Assembly (NCBI RefSeq): GCF_019219075.1 | Contig: NZ_JAHUWJ010000006.1 | Span: 330,985 to 394,984, forward strand | DNA length: 64,000 bases | Direction: 5' to 3' | From: Chitinophaga sp. sic0106 | Lineage (GTDB): Bacteria; Bacteroidota; Bacteroidia; Chitinophagales; Chitinophagaceae | In this document: piece by piece, positions 25,959 to 33,876 of the stretch | How the letters are laid out: each line of letters begins with the position of its first letter | How positions within the stretch are numbered: the stretch's first letter is position 1 | Position numbers and translations under genes: made by a program | The notes under the pieces: generated by a model | The model's database searches: none | Seen by the model: only the letters and a program-made list of their open reading frames with translations | What the model was told of the DNA's origin: nothing

Positions 25959-27353
25959 ATGACTACCTATCATAGCAGGCAACGCGCTGCCGGTGCTGAC
26001 AGTACGAGTGCAGCTGCCCATGTGAAAAGTTCACAGCGCCCTGATGATAACAGGAAAATAGCCTTGCCTGACGCTATGCGGGCGCATTTGCCGGCAGTAA
26101 TGACAGCCAGCAATCCTAAATTCAGGCTGCCTGAGTTTTCCAGTGTAAAATCTACTTATACAGATAAAAAACTAAAAATCGGTGAAGCCACCCTGCAGGG
26201 GCGTGTGACACGTTTGCTGGAGCGCATGGCCGCGGAAAAACGACTGAAAAGTAAGGACTCCGTAGCTGTCATTATCAGTAAAATATTTCCGGCGCCTGGC
26301 GTGATGGACGAAGTGGCTTTTAACGACGCGCTGGATACCGGGAAAAGATCTGTTATTTACAAATCCATTGCCGACTCACATACCACCGTGGAAGCTAAGG
26401 TGGATAAACCAAAGCTGGATACGGCCATGGGCGATGCGGAAAAGCTTTGTGCCAATGCCGCCAAAAATGCGGCAGGGCTGACGGAGGTATTCGGTTCCAA
26501 GGATAAGGACGCCAAGACTTTCTATGGGACTATAGAAAAGAAGATTCAGGATGTCAGGAAGGATATGGACAAGTTTGTAACTACGGACTATAACCTGGAT
26601 GATAAGGAAGTGGGCTTGGGAGGGTATGCTTTTTTCCCTACGCAGGAAATCCATCTGCTCACGCAGGTAGCCCAGGTAACCGATCCCAAGAAAACTAAAA
26701 TCACGGTGATTCATGAATGTGCGCATCTGGCAGATGCTACCATTGATGATCAGCATTATTATTCCGACCATGGCTTTGAGGCCGTACCTGAAAATGAAAA
26801 AATCACCAATGCTGCTCACTTTGAGGAGCTACCGAGGCGAGAGCTGTCGATCAGTAATTTTCCCGGCACCCTGAAGCCCGGCGTGATGAGTGGCGGTAAA
26901 GCCGCTACCCGGGAAGATAATGTAAGGTCTGCCGCCGGCAAGCATATGCGCAAAGCATGGGATGCCGCAGTGGATACCTTCACGCTGGTAAGAGGCGTCA
27001 GGAAAGAAGCGATGGCGGGTAATGACAAGCCTTATAAAAAACATGAATCTTTGCTGGACACCATCTCCAAGCTGGAAGACCTCACCATCCATGAGCAGGC
27101 GAAGAAAGCAAGAACTGTTACTGATCTGGATATGACGATAGCGGAAAGTATTGCGCATAGCTTTCATGTGCTGAGGCACACCATGGCTGCCATTCCTTTT
27201 CCTGCTCCCGGAAAACTGACGGATGATCAGCTGAAAGATGAATTAATAGCTCAGAACATCAGCAAAGAAAATAACCTGATGAAAGATCCGGCAAGAGATA
27301 AAAAATTAACCGACTGGATGGTGGCGCATTACCGTAAACTGCCATCTGCTTAA
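25959..27353 (+). CDS. aspzincin-like metallopeptidase-domain protein, paralogue 3
   Basis: 464 aa, no signal peptide. HECAH at 252-256, then LADATIDDQHYYSDHG and TNAAHFEELPRRELS. The glycine of the YYG motif seen in paralogues 1 and 2 is Ser here, while zinc-binding His, Asp and the catalytic Glu remain. By eye about two-thirds of residues match paralogue 2 over the full length, including the closing DWMVAHYRKLPSA, so this is a fairly recent tandem duplication that has since diverged. The leucine-rich-repeat gene follows after 10 nt and is probably co-transcribed. Candidate eCIS cargo by position; other roles, such as a cytoplasmic protease, are possible. Confidence 0.65.
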   Translation: MTTYHSRQRAAGADSTSAAAHVKSSQRPDDNRKIALPDAMRAHLPAVMTASNPKFRLPEFSSVKSTYTDKKLKIGEATLQGRVTRLLERMAAEKRLKSKDSVAVIISKIFPAPGVMDEVAFNDALDTGKRSVIYKSIADSHTTVEAKVDKPKLDTAMGDAEKLCANAAKNAAGLTEVFGSKDKDAKTFYGTIEKKIQDVRKDMDKFVTTDYNLDDKEVGLGGYAFFPTQEIHLLTQVAQVTDPKKTKITVIHECAHLADATIDDQHYYSDHGFEAVPENEKITNAAHFEELPRRELSISNFPGTLKPGVMSGGKAATREDNVRSAAGKHMRKAWDAAVDTFTLVRGVRKEAMAGNDKPYKKHESLLDTISKLEDLTIHEQAKKARTVTDLDMTIAESIAHSFHVLRHTMAAIPFPAPGKLTDDQLKDELIAQNISKENNLMKDPARDKKLTDWMVAHYRKLPSA

Positions 27354-27363
27354 ACCTGTTGCC

Positions 27364-28200
27364 ATGCCCGAAATGATTAGGTTTGCCGGAATTGAATATC
27401 CCATTGATGCCACGGAAATCCGCATGGCGAATGTGTTTCCGGTGGACTTCACCCCCTTGTCGAAATTGAAGCAGCTAAAGGAGTTGACGGTCATTCAATC
27501 TAATCCGCACCGGTCGCCGCTGTCTGTAGGGGAGATCTCGCTGAACGGCCTTGAATCATTAGTGGCACTGGAAAAGATTTCGCTGGGTTACCTGCCGGTA
27601 ACAGATATCAGTGCGCTTGCAGGCTTGCAGCAGCTACAATTCCTGGACCTGGGTAATACTAAAGTGAATGATCTGTCGGCCATAGCCGGATTGGTGCATC
27701 TCCGGACGCTGATCCTGAGAAGCACTCCTGTAAGCAATCTGAAGCCACTGGTGCCACTCACCGCACTTGAGGAGCTGGATGTTTCGCATACCGGGATTAC
27801 TGACCTTGCCCCCTTAAAAAGCTTATTATCTTTGGAGATATTAAATATCGCCGGGTGCCGTGTACAGGATATTACACCGGTGCTTCCGCTAAAGGCGCTG
27901 CGGTTATTGACTTTTTACGATACGGCTATTGATTCTTTACAGGTGGTTAGCCGGATGAATTTTTTTAAAGGCCTGACTTCCCTTGATCTGAGTGGTACTG
28001 CTATCACGGATTTATCTGGTATTACTGCTGCGGTAAAATTGCAGGAGTTGGGATTGTATAATACAAATATCCGGGATATTTCATTGCTGGCTGAATTGCC
28101 ATCGTTAGGAGTGCTGCGTATAAATACGCAGCAGGTGCCTCCTGAGCAGGTAGAAGTACTGGTGCGGAAACACCCACCTGTTCAGGTGTTGCAGTTTTAA
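27364..28200 (+). CDS. leucine-rich-repeat protein
   Basis: 278 aa with about eight repeats of 21-23 residues from about residue 35 to the end, of the form LxxLxxLDLGNTKVNDLSAI, as in internalin-like repeats. There is no signal peptide, membrane segment or catalytic domain, so it is a pure protein-binding solenoid in the cytoplasm. It starts 10 nt after the third aspzincin-like gene and is probably translated from the same message. Such a partner might bind or restrain the peptidase-like proteins before export, but this is inferred only from adjacency. No terminator was found between it and the following 600-nt non-coding region. Confidence 0.8.
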   Translation: MPEMIRFAGIEYPIDATEIRMANVFPVDFTPLSKLKQLKELTVIQSNPHRSPLSVGEISLNGLESLVALEKISLGYLPVTDISALAGLQQLQFLDLGNTKVNDLSAIAGLVHLRTLILRSTPVSNLKPLVPLTALEELDVSHTGITDLAPLKSLLSLEILNIAGCRVQDITPVLPLKALRLLTFYDTAIDSLQVVSRMNFFKGLTSLDLSGTAITDLSGITAAVKLQELGLYNTNIRDISLLAELPSLGVLRINTQQVPPEQVEVLVRKHPPVQVLQF

Positions 28201-28797
28201 CGCCAAAGGGTATACGGTTTTTACACTATGTAATTATTGCTGGTAGGGTGTTTCGGACGATGTAATTTTTTTATTCTGAATAAGTTGAAAATTATTTTTT
28301 TAAGTGAATTCTTTTTTTCCTAAATTTGAATTCAATTGTAACCTCAAGTATATTGTAACCTCAGAAGTTTGGTTTTTCTTCAAGATTACTTTTAGACACA
28401 TTAAACTGGATTAATTATTTCTGCTTTTTTTATTGTGGCCGTAATTGGCTACAGGACTTATTTTGTGTGAATGTAAAGACTATGCTGGTTCTATGAAAGC
28501 GAGTGTCGGAGTCTGAGCGTCTGGATTTGTTTGTTAATGGAAATGTTCAACCCCAATGTTTCATTTCCTTCTATAGTGTGGTAGAAACTAATTATTTGGC
28601 AATCACAGGGAGTGATGTCAAAAGTGGATTAGTCAGTTGTAGCCTTGTCGCGCAATGCGCGGTGATGTGTGTCAGAAGATGTTGTCTGACTACAGGTAGG
28701 TTACAGCCGCTGGCTTGCGCAGGAGTACTGTGTCAGTTGGTAAGTATATTCAACTTTTAGCGACTTCCCATTGGTGTACATTATTAATTCTGATTTC
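28201..28797 (+). promoter_or_regulatory. 600-nt control region of the eCIS operon
   Basis: No credible gene. It is AT-rich at first and contains TAAATTTG (28321-28328), a good match to the Bacteroidota -7 box, though the -33 site is only a T-run. Just downstream ATTGTAACCTCA occurs twice, at 28335-28346 and 28352-28363, 17 nt apart centre to centre, a possible regulator site. If this is the promoter, the eCIS mRNA has a leader of about 460 nt. An 85-codon open frame at 28503-28760 has no family resemblance. Confidence 0.45.
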
Positions 28798-29409
28798 ATG
28801 ATACGTACTGCATTAGAGTTTATCAGGAAAGAACTGGAAAACTACATTGTGGAAAGAGAACAGGACCCTGCCTACAGTCCGGGTAATGTAGTGGAATTGA
28901 AGCCGCTGGCACAGCCAGGTGGCGCCATCAACCTGGATGATAACATGCATATCACCCTGATGCTGGTAGGGGTGGAAGAGCTGCGCCGGGAGGGTAAGCG
29001 TCCGTTTTTTGTGCCCGCAGATGAAAAGAATTTTTTCCGACTGCAGCCACCACTGGAGCTGGAACTGACTTTGCTCCTCGTTGCAAATAATAAGCACTAT
29101 GAAACGTCGCTGCGCGACCTTACCGATGTTGCGGCATTTTTTCAGGCTAACCCCGTGTTTGACCAGCAGAACTATCCCGGATTAAATGAGGGGGCTAAAA
29201 CACCTGATACAAAGCCATGGCAGCTGATCGACAGACTCAGCTTCCGCCTTCTCAGTCTCACCTTCGAGCAGCAGAATAACCTCTGGAGTATGCTCGGTTC
29301 CAAATACCTGCCCAATATCGTGTATAAAATGACTCTCCTGAATGTATTCGAAACCAGAGGGAAAGACAAAAGTGCAGGCATTGGTGAAGTTAACTACAAA
29401 GAAAATTAA
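28798..29409 (+). CDS. eCIS DUF4255 / Pvc16 N-terminal-domain protein (tube-terminating cap type)
   Basis: 203 aa from the ATG at 28798; the nine-codon upstream extension looks non-coding and the family begins MIRTALEFIRKEL. Hallmarks are the N-terminal helix, LDDNMHITLMLVGVEELRRE, LELELTLLLVANNKHYETSLRDL and LTFEQQNNLWSMLGSKYLP. DUF4255 proteins correspond to the N-terminal domain of Afp16/Pvc16, which caps the distal end of the sheath-tube assembly in Afp and PVC. Being first in the operon is usual for Bacteroidota eCIS loci. It acts in the cytoplasm during particle assembly. Confidence 0.85.
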   Translation: MIRTALEFIRKELENYIVEREQDPAYSPGNVVELKPLAQPGGAINLDDNMHITLMLVGVEELRREGKRPFFVPADEKNFFRLQPPLELELTLLLVANNKHYETSLRDLTDVAAFFQANPVFDQQNYPGLNEGAKTPDTKPWQLIDRLSFRLLSLTFEQQNNLWSMLGSKYLPNIVYKMTLLNVFETRGKDKSAGIGEVNYKEN

Positions 29410-29415
29410 TCAGCC

Positions 29416-30603
29416 ATGAGTGGTATACAGACAAAATACAACCCCCTGTTCGCCGTAACCGTGCGGCAGCTGTATTATGATAATAAAGTTTGTGCACGAT
29501 ACAGGTCTGAACCACAGCCGGATTTTAAGATACAGCCCACTGCTGAAACGCTGAAAATGATGCAGCAAACGGATATGGTGTTCAAGCCTTCGCCAACAAC
29601 AGGTGGCTTTGGAGTGTATGTGAGAGTAGGGGAAAAGACCGGCGGCGGAAACTATCCCCTGCGATATAAACCTGCTAAATACGGTAAGCTCACCTTCTGG
29701 CTGATGACAGCCAACCCGGCACTGCTCAATTTCAATGACCTGCCACTGCAACCTGGTTCCGGTATGTCGTACTACTTCAGTAATCATATTACGGATAACG
29801 CAGCACCCCGTGGCGACCTGCATATCAGTCTCACCGCCGATGGCGTAAAAGGAGCAAATGATTTGATAAAATTTAACGGTAACGCTTATACGTATGTTTC
29901 CGCTACACCCGTAAACCCGGGTGATGCCACCGTAGTGCATCGTTTAAGCGGAGCAGTGCTGGAACCTAAAACCATCGTAAATGACCTGGCTGGTTCCAAA
30001 TTATTGTTTGACCTGTCCGCCTTGAAATCCGGTGTTTGTGACCTGATGATCAGTGGCAGCAGTAAAGAGAAATTCTACTATACTGCTGAAAATCCTGCGG
30101 CCAATGTTTTTGGGGTGATGGAAATTGATTTGTCGCCCACACTGACCGCCAACTACCGCGTGGTAGAGCCGGACCTTACCCTGACAGCTCCGGCGCCGGT
30201 ATACAGTCTGGAGTTTCCAAAACGAAAAACTACCTGGCGCTATACACTTGCACTTACGCCAAACAGTCCGCTGTTTCTGGAAATGGCCGCTATGAGCGCA
30301 CCTGATAAAGCGGACTTTCTGAACCGGCTCAATGTAGTCAGTAATGACACCGCTATAAAATTCAAAAAGGAAAATGTGAGTGATACGGCCATTGAATTCG
30401 TGTCACTCAACCCCATTGCTTTACAGGAAGTATATATCTCCGGCTCCAGTATTGATCACGACCGGTTAGGGCTGGAGTTGAAAAAATATATCGGAAACGC
30501 CAAGGAAGCCACTGTGAAGGCCGATCTGCCGTATCCACCGTTGACAAGTGTCAACAACCTGCAGGCCCCAAATATTTATTCAGACATATTTCTAACACTT
30601 TAA
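29416..30603 (+). CDS. eCIS-associated protein of unknown function
   Basis: 395 aa, no signal peptide or membrane segment. The N-terminal 190 residues are beta-rich (YNPLFAVTVRQLYYDNKVC, FGVYVRVGEKTGGG, GKLTFWLMTANPALLNFNDL). The remainder reads as two or three further beta domains (YSLEFPKRKTTWRYTLAL, SPLFLEMAAMSAPDKADF). It sits 6 nt after the DUF4255 gene and 10 nt before the sheath gene, so it is a fixed member of the operon and probably part of the particle. Position between cap and sheath suggests a cap adaptor or other distal-end component, but no motif proves it. No tail-fibre gene is recognised elsewhere in the operon, so a fibre-like role cannot be excluded. Confidence 0.55.
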   Translation: MSGIQTKYNPLFAVTVRQLYYDNKVCARYRSEPQPDFKIQPTAETLKMMQQTDMVFKPSPTTGGFGVYVRVGEKTGGGNYPLRYKPAKYGKLTFWLMTANPALLNFNDLPLQPGSGMSYYFSNHITDNAAPRGDLHISLTADGVKGANDLIKFNGNAYTYVSATPVNPGDATVVHRLSGAVLEPKTIVNDLAGSKLLFDLSALKSGVCDLMISGSSKEKFYYTAENPAANVFGVMEIDLSPTLTANYRVVEPDLTLTAPAPVYSLEFPKRKTTWRYTLALTPNSPLFLEMAAMSAPDKADFLNRLNVVSNDTAIKFKKENVSDTAIEFVSLNPIALQEVYISGSSIDHDRLGLELKKYIGNAKEATVKADLPYPPLTSVNNLQAPNIYSDIFLTL

Positions 30604-30613
30604 CTTTTTCAAA

Positions 30614-32056
30614 ATGGCAACTTATCGTTCCCCAGGTGTTTATGTAGAAGAAATATCACTGCTCGCTCCTTCCATTGCTGAAGTTCAGAGTGCCATCCCG
30701 GCATTCGTTGGTTACACCGAACAGGCAAAACAGTTAGCAGCTGATGACCTCCTTAAAGTAGCGACTCCCATCAACAGCTGGGCCGATTTCCTACAGCTGT
30801 ATGGAGGTCCAGACAAAGAAGCTGGTGCAAACATCACCATTGCGGTAGATGAAATCCGCCCGGCTGCCGTGACCACCGGCTACAAAGTAACCGTAACACC
30901 GAAAACCGATTCTATGAGCCCGTTCCTGCTGTATTATGCAGTGAAACAATACTTCGCCAACGGCGGAGGAAGGTGCTATATCGTTTCGGTTGGTTACTAT
31001 GATGATGGTATCAAAGAAAGCGACCTTACCGAAGGACTGAACCTGATTGGCCTGGAAGATGAACCTACATTGCTGGTGGTTCCTGAAGCCGTACGCCTCA
31101 ATGATGGTGATTACAAAAAGGTCATAGGTGGTATGCTGTCGCAGGCCTCATCTATGAAAGACCGGTTCGCCATTCTGGATACCCGCACCTGCACCCTTCC
31201 TAAAACAACAACGTCTATCAATACGGATGTAAAAACGATTTATGACGGGACTGTATCGGACTACGAAGTGCTTCGTTACGGTGCTGCCTATTATCCATTC
31301 CTGGAATCAGTATACAATTTTGCGTTTGATTTCGCCGCATTGACACTCACCACACATACCATTGCCGGAGCTGCACCAGGTGGAGAAGATAAAACAGGCA
31401 AAACCATGCTGCAGCTTAAAAGCAGCGCTTCTGCCATGTACAACGCCATCGCCGCAGAATATGGTAAATACCATGTTGTGCTGCCCCCATCAGCAGCCGT
31501 AGCCGGTGCCTATGCACGCGTGGATAACAGCCGCGGTGTATGGAAAGCCCCTGCCAACGTGGGCCTCAATGATGTGGTAAAACCACTGGTAGCAGTTTCC
31601 CGCCCTGAGCAGGACCTCATCAACATCAATACCGAAAGTGGTAAGTCCATTGACGCCATCCTTAGCATCCCTGGTTCCGGTACCGTTATCATGGGCGCCC
31701 GCACCCTGGATGGTAACAGCAATGAATGGAAGTATGTGAATGTTCGCCGCTTTTTCAGCGTAGTAGAAGAGTCGGTACAGAAATCTACCCGCTGGGTGGT
31801 TTTCGAACCTAACACCGCCTCCACCTGGATCAAAGTGCAATCCATGATCGAAAACTATCTCTTTCTCAAATGGAGAGACGGCGCACTGGCTGGTGCCAAA
31901 CCAGAACAGGCATTCTTCGTTAACGTGGGACTGGGCAAAACAATGACACCGGTGGATGTGCTGGAAGGTCGCCTGATCGTGGAAATCGGTATGGCCGTAG
32001 CACGCCCTGCAGAATTCATCATCCTGCGCTTTGAACAAAAACTGCAGACTTCCTGA
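30614..32056 (+). CDS. eCIS contractile sheath protein
   Basis: 480 aa. It opens MATYRSPGVYVEEISLLAPSI, the standard start of phage-tail-sheath family proteins (Afp2/Pvc2 type), followed by the AFVGYTEQA segment. The C-terminal half carries the conserved NVRRFFSVVEESVQKSTRW and FEPNTASTWIKVQSMIENYL region that forms the inter-subunit mesh, ending VARPAEFIILRFEQKL. The sheath surrounds the inner tube and contracts to drive it into a target. Only one sheath gene is present, whereas Afp and PVC clusters have three, as in many Bacteroidota eCIS. It follows the unknown eCIS gene by 10 nt. Confidence 0.93.
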   Translation: MATYRSPGVYVEEISLLAPSIAEVQSAIPAFVGYTEQAKQLAADDLLKVATPINSWADFLQLYGGPDKEAGANITIAVDEIRPAAVTTGYKVTVTPKTDSMSPFLLYYAVKQYFANGGGRCYIVSVGYYDDGIKESDLTEGLNLIGLEDEPTLLVVPEAVRLNDGDYKKVIGGMLSQASSMKDRFAILDTRTCTLPKTTTSINTDVKTIYDGTVSDYEVLRYGAAYYPFLESVYNFAFDFAALTLTTHTIAGAAPGGEDKTGKTMLQLKSSASAMYNAIAAEYGKYHVVLPPSAAVAGAYARVDNSRGVWKAPANVGLNDVVKPLVAVSRPEQDLININTESGKSIDAILSIPGSGTVIMGARTLDGNSNEWKYVNVRRFFSVVEESVQKSTRWVVFEPNTASTWIKVQSMIENYLFLKWRDGALAGAKPEQAFFVNVGLGKTMTPVDVLEGRLIVEIGMAVARPAEFIILRFEQKLQTS

Positions 32057-32104
32057 GTGGAGGTACTGACCTAAACTTTTTAATCATCTTCTAAAAATAA
32101 TACA

Positions 32105-32539
32105 ATGGCAAACTATCCATTACCGGTCTTCCATTTTTCAGTTTCCTGGGGCGGCGATAACATTGGATTTTCTGAAGTAAGCGGACTTTCACAGGAGCTG
32201 CAGGCTATCGATTACAGGGATGGCCTCATGAGCGGCACCACCCTGCCGCTGAAAAGACCGGGTCTCAAAAAAGCCGGTAACATCACGCTGAAAAGAGGAC
32301 TCACCACGGCAAATAATGAATTCTACCTCTGGCTGAATAACAACGGACAGCCAAATGTAGAACGCCGCGACCTGGTGATCTCCCTGCTCAATGATGAAGG
32401 TAACCCGGTATTTGTATGGACGGTGCTACAGGCATGGCCGGTGAAAATTGATGGCCCGGGACTCAAAGCAACCGGTAACGAGATCGCTATCGAGTCCATC
32501 GACCTTGCACATGAAGGAGTTTCACTTAAAACTGCCTGA
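32105..32539 (+). CDS. eCIS inner tube protein, gp19-like (Afp1 type)
   Basis: 144 aa. It opens MANYPLPVFHFSVSWGG and continues GFSEVSGLSQELQAIDYRDG, LKRPGLKKAGNITLKRG and FYLWLNNNG, the fixed phrases of T4 gp19-like tube proteins in contractile systems. These subunits stack as hexameric rings to make the inner tube that carries cargo and is capped by the spike. It starts 48 nt after the sheath gene and 2 nt before the second tube gene. As the first of two tube genes it is probably the main tube subunit. Confidence 0.93.
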   Translation: MANYPLPVFHFSVSWGGDNIGFSEVSGLSQELQAIDYRDGLMSGTTLPLKRPGLKKAGNITLKRGLTTANNEFYLWLNNNGQPNVERRDLVISLLNDEGNPVFVWTVLQAWPVKIDGPGLKATGNEIAIESIDLAHEGVSLKTA

Positions 32540-32541
32540 TA

Positions 32542-33009
32542 ATGCCTACCTATTATCCACCGGCAGGCTTCCACTTTAAAGTGGAGTTTGTAGGTGTTGA
32601 CGGCGCAGACGCAGATACAGAGCAACGCTTTCAGGAAGTAAGCGGACTCAATTTCGAAATTGAAACCGAAGAGTTGAAAGAAGGTGGTGAAAACCGCTTT
32701 GTTTACAAGCTTCCGAAAAGAGCGAAGTATACCAATCTGATCCTCAAAAGAGGACTGCTCACAGGTACAGCCCTGCTGCAATGGTTTAAGTCGGCCATGA
32801 ATACCTACTTCACCGTAGTGATCTACGACTTCAAACCGGCGGACATTGTTGTAACCCTGCTGGACGAAGCGGGTGAGCCTGCAGCCGTATGGAATGTAGT
32901 GCAGGCTTACCCCATTTCCTGGAAAACTTCGGATTTCAGGGCCACCGAAAACAGTATCGTCATTGAAACACTGGAAATGGCCTATCAGTATTTCGAACGA
33001 AAAATGTAA
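32542..33009 (+). CDS. eCIS second tube protein, gp19-like (Afp5 type)
   Basis: 155 aa. It shares the gp19-like pattern (PPAGFHFKVEFVG, FQEVSGLNFEIETEEL, YTNLILKRGLLTGTALLQWF) with the preceding gene but has a longer first loop rich in Asp (VDGADADTEQ). In Afp and PVC the second tube-like gene product (Afp5) forms the first ring next to the spike rather than the bulk of the tube, and the same is inferred here. It begins 2 nt after the first tube gene, so translation is likely coupled, and it is followed after 5 nt by the small DUF5908 gene. Confidence 0.9.
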   Translation: MPTYYPPAGFHFKVEFVGVDGADADTEQRFQEVSGLNFEIETEELKEGGENRFVYKLPKRAKYTNLILKRGLLTGTALLQWFKSAMNTYFTVVIYDFKPADIVVTLLDEAGEPAAVWNVVQAYPISWKTSDFRATENSIVIETLEMAYQYFERKM

Positions 33010-33014
33010 GCAAC

Positions 33015-33176
33015 ATGCCAGTACAAATAAATGAAGTGGTAATAAGAACCGTTATCGAAACCCCCTCCGCCAGCAGTGGTAGCGGGTCGGTAACCAATAC
33101 GCCACCGCCAAGCGCGGCAGATACTTCTTTGGTAGAAAAAGTGCTCGAAATCATCAGGGAAAAAAATGAAAGATAA
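33015..33176 (+). CDS. small DUF5908-family eCIS protein (Afp6-like position)
   Basis: 53 aa, from the ATG at 33015 to the TAA at 33174-33176. It begins MPVQINEVVIRTVIE, the usual opening of DUF5908 proteins, has a Ser/Gly/Pro-rich middle and an amphipathic C-terminal helix (LVEKVLEIIREKNER). It fills the place of the short afp6-like gene between tube and LysM genes in eCIS operons. Its stop overlaps the next start by one base (TAATG), indicating coupled translation. Its job is not established; a small structural or chaperone-like component is likely. Confidence 0.8.
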   Translation: MPVQINEVVIRTVIETPSASSGSGSVTNTPPPSAADTSLVEKVLEIIREKNER

Positions 33177-33856
33177 TGGACACACAAAGTGCGGCAAAAC
33201 TGCCTTTTAATCTAAAAATCATACCGGTCAGCGATAAGATGATCCCCATGGGACCTCCCTTCCTGGCGATGTTCAACCCCGATTCACTCGCTATCAAGGA
33301 AGATGTAGAGTGGATTTCCTCCACTGCCCCGGGGCGATCCACCTCAGATCAGAAATACCAGCGGACAAAAGCCCGGACTTTTTCGCTGGACCTCATGATT
33401 GACGGCACCGGTGTGAATACCAACGGGGTGAAAATTCCGGTAACGGCGCAGATCATTCTCTTTCGTGCAGCCACCACCTCCATGAGAGGGGTCCTGCATA
33501 AACCTGCATCCCTGCTGGTGCAATATGGTACGTTCATCTGTAACTGTGTGCTCAATTCCAGCACTGTTACCTATACCATGTTCGATCTGACAGGGCTGCC
33601 TATACGTGCAAAGATCAACGCCACCTTTACGGAACGGACACCTGAAGCACTGGGTAGTATCGTGAGCATGCTGTCGTCCCCGGATCTGACGCACCGCCGC
33701 ATGGTAGAAGAGGGGGACCTCCTGCCACTGATGACGTACCAGATCTATAACAACCAGCACTATTACCTGCAGGTAGCAAAGCATAACAGGCTTAAAAACT
33801 TCAGGAAGCTGCAAGCTGGCACTACACTGGTATTCCCACCGCTGGGCAAAAAGTAA
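33176..33856 (+). CDS. eCIS LysM-containing baseplate/tube adaptor (Afp7 type)
   Basis: 226 aa. The main part (FNLKIIPVSDKMIPMGPPFLAMFNPDSLAIKEDVEW, RTKARTFSLDLMIDGTGV) matches the gp53-like adaptor family, and the last 50 residues are a LysM-type module (EEGDLLPLMTYQIYNN, LQAGTTLVFPPLGKK). In Afp/PVC the equivalent subunit sits at the spike-tube-baseplate junction; the LysM-like fold there is structural rather than a sign of cell-wall binding. The ATG overlaps the preceding stop by one base. No signal peptide, consistent with cytoplasmic assembly. Confidence 0.85.
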   Translation: MDTQSAAKLPFNLKIIPVSDKMIPMGPPFLAMFNPDSLAIKEDVEWISSTAPGRSTSDQKYQRTKARTFSLDLMIDGTGVNTNGVKIPVTAQIILFRAATTSMRGVLHKPASLLVQYGTFICNCVLNSSTVTYTMFDLTGLPIRAKINATFTERTPEALGSIVSMLSSPDLTHRRMVEEGDLLPLMTYQIYNNQHYYLQVAKHNRLKNFRKLQAGTTLVFPPLGKK

Positions 33857-33876
33857 ACATTAAATCCGAACTGAGC

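Noticed and set aside
28503..28760. 85-codon frame in the eCIS leader region
   Set aside because: Odd composition with many Cys and Val, no family, and no start context; treated as non-coding leader.
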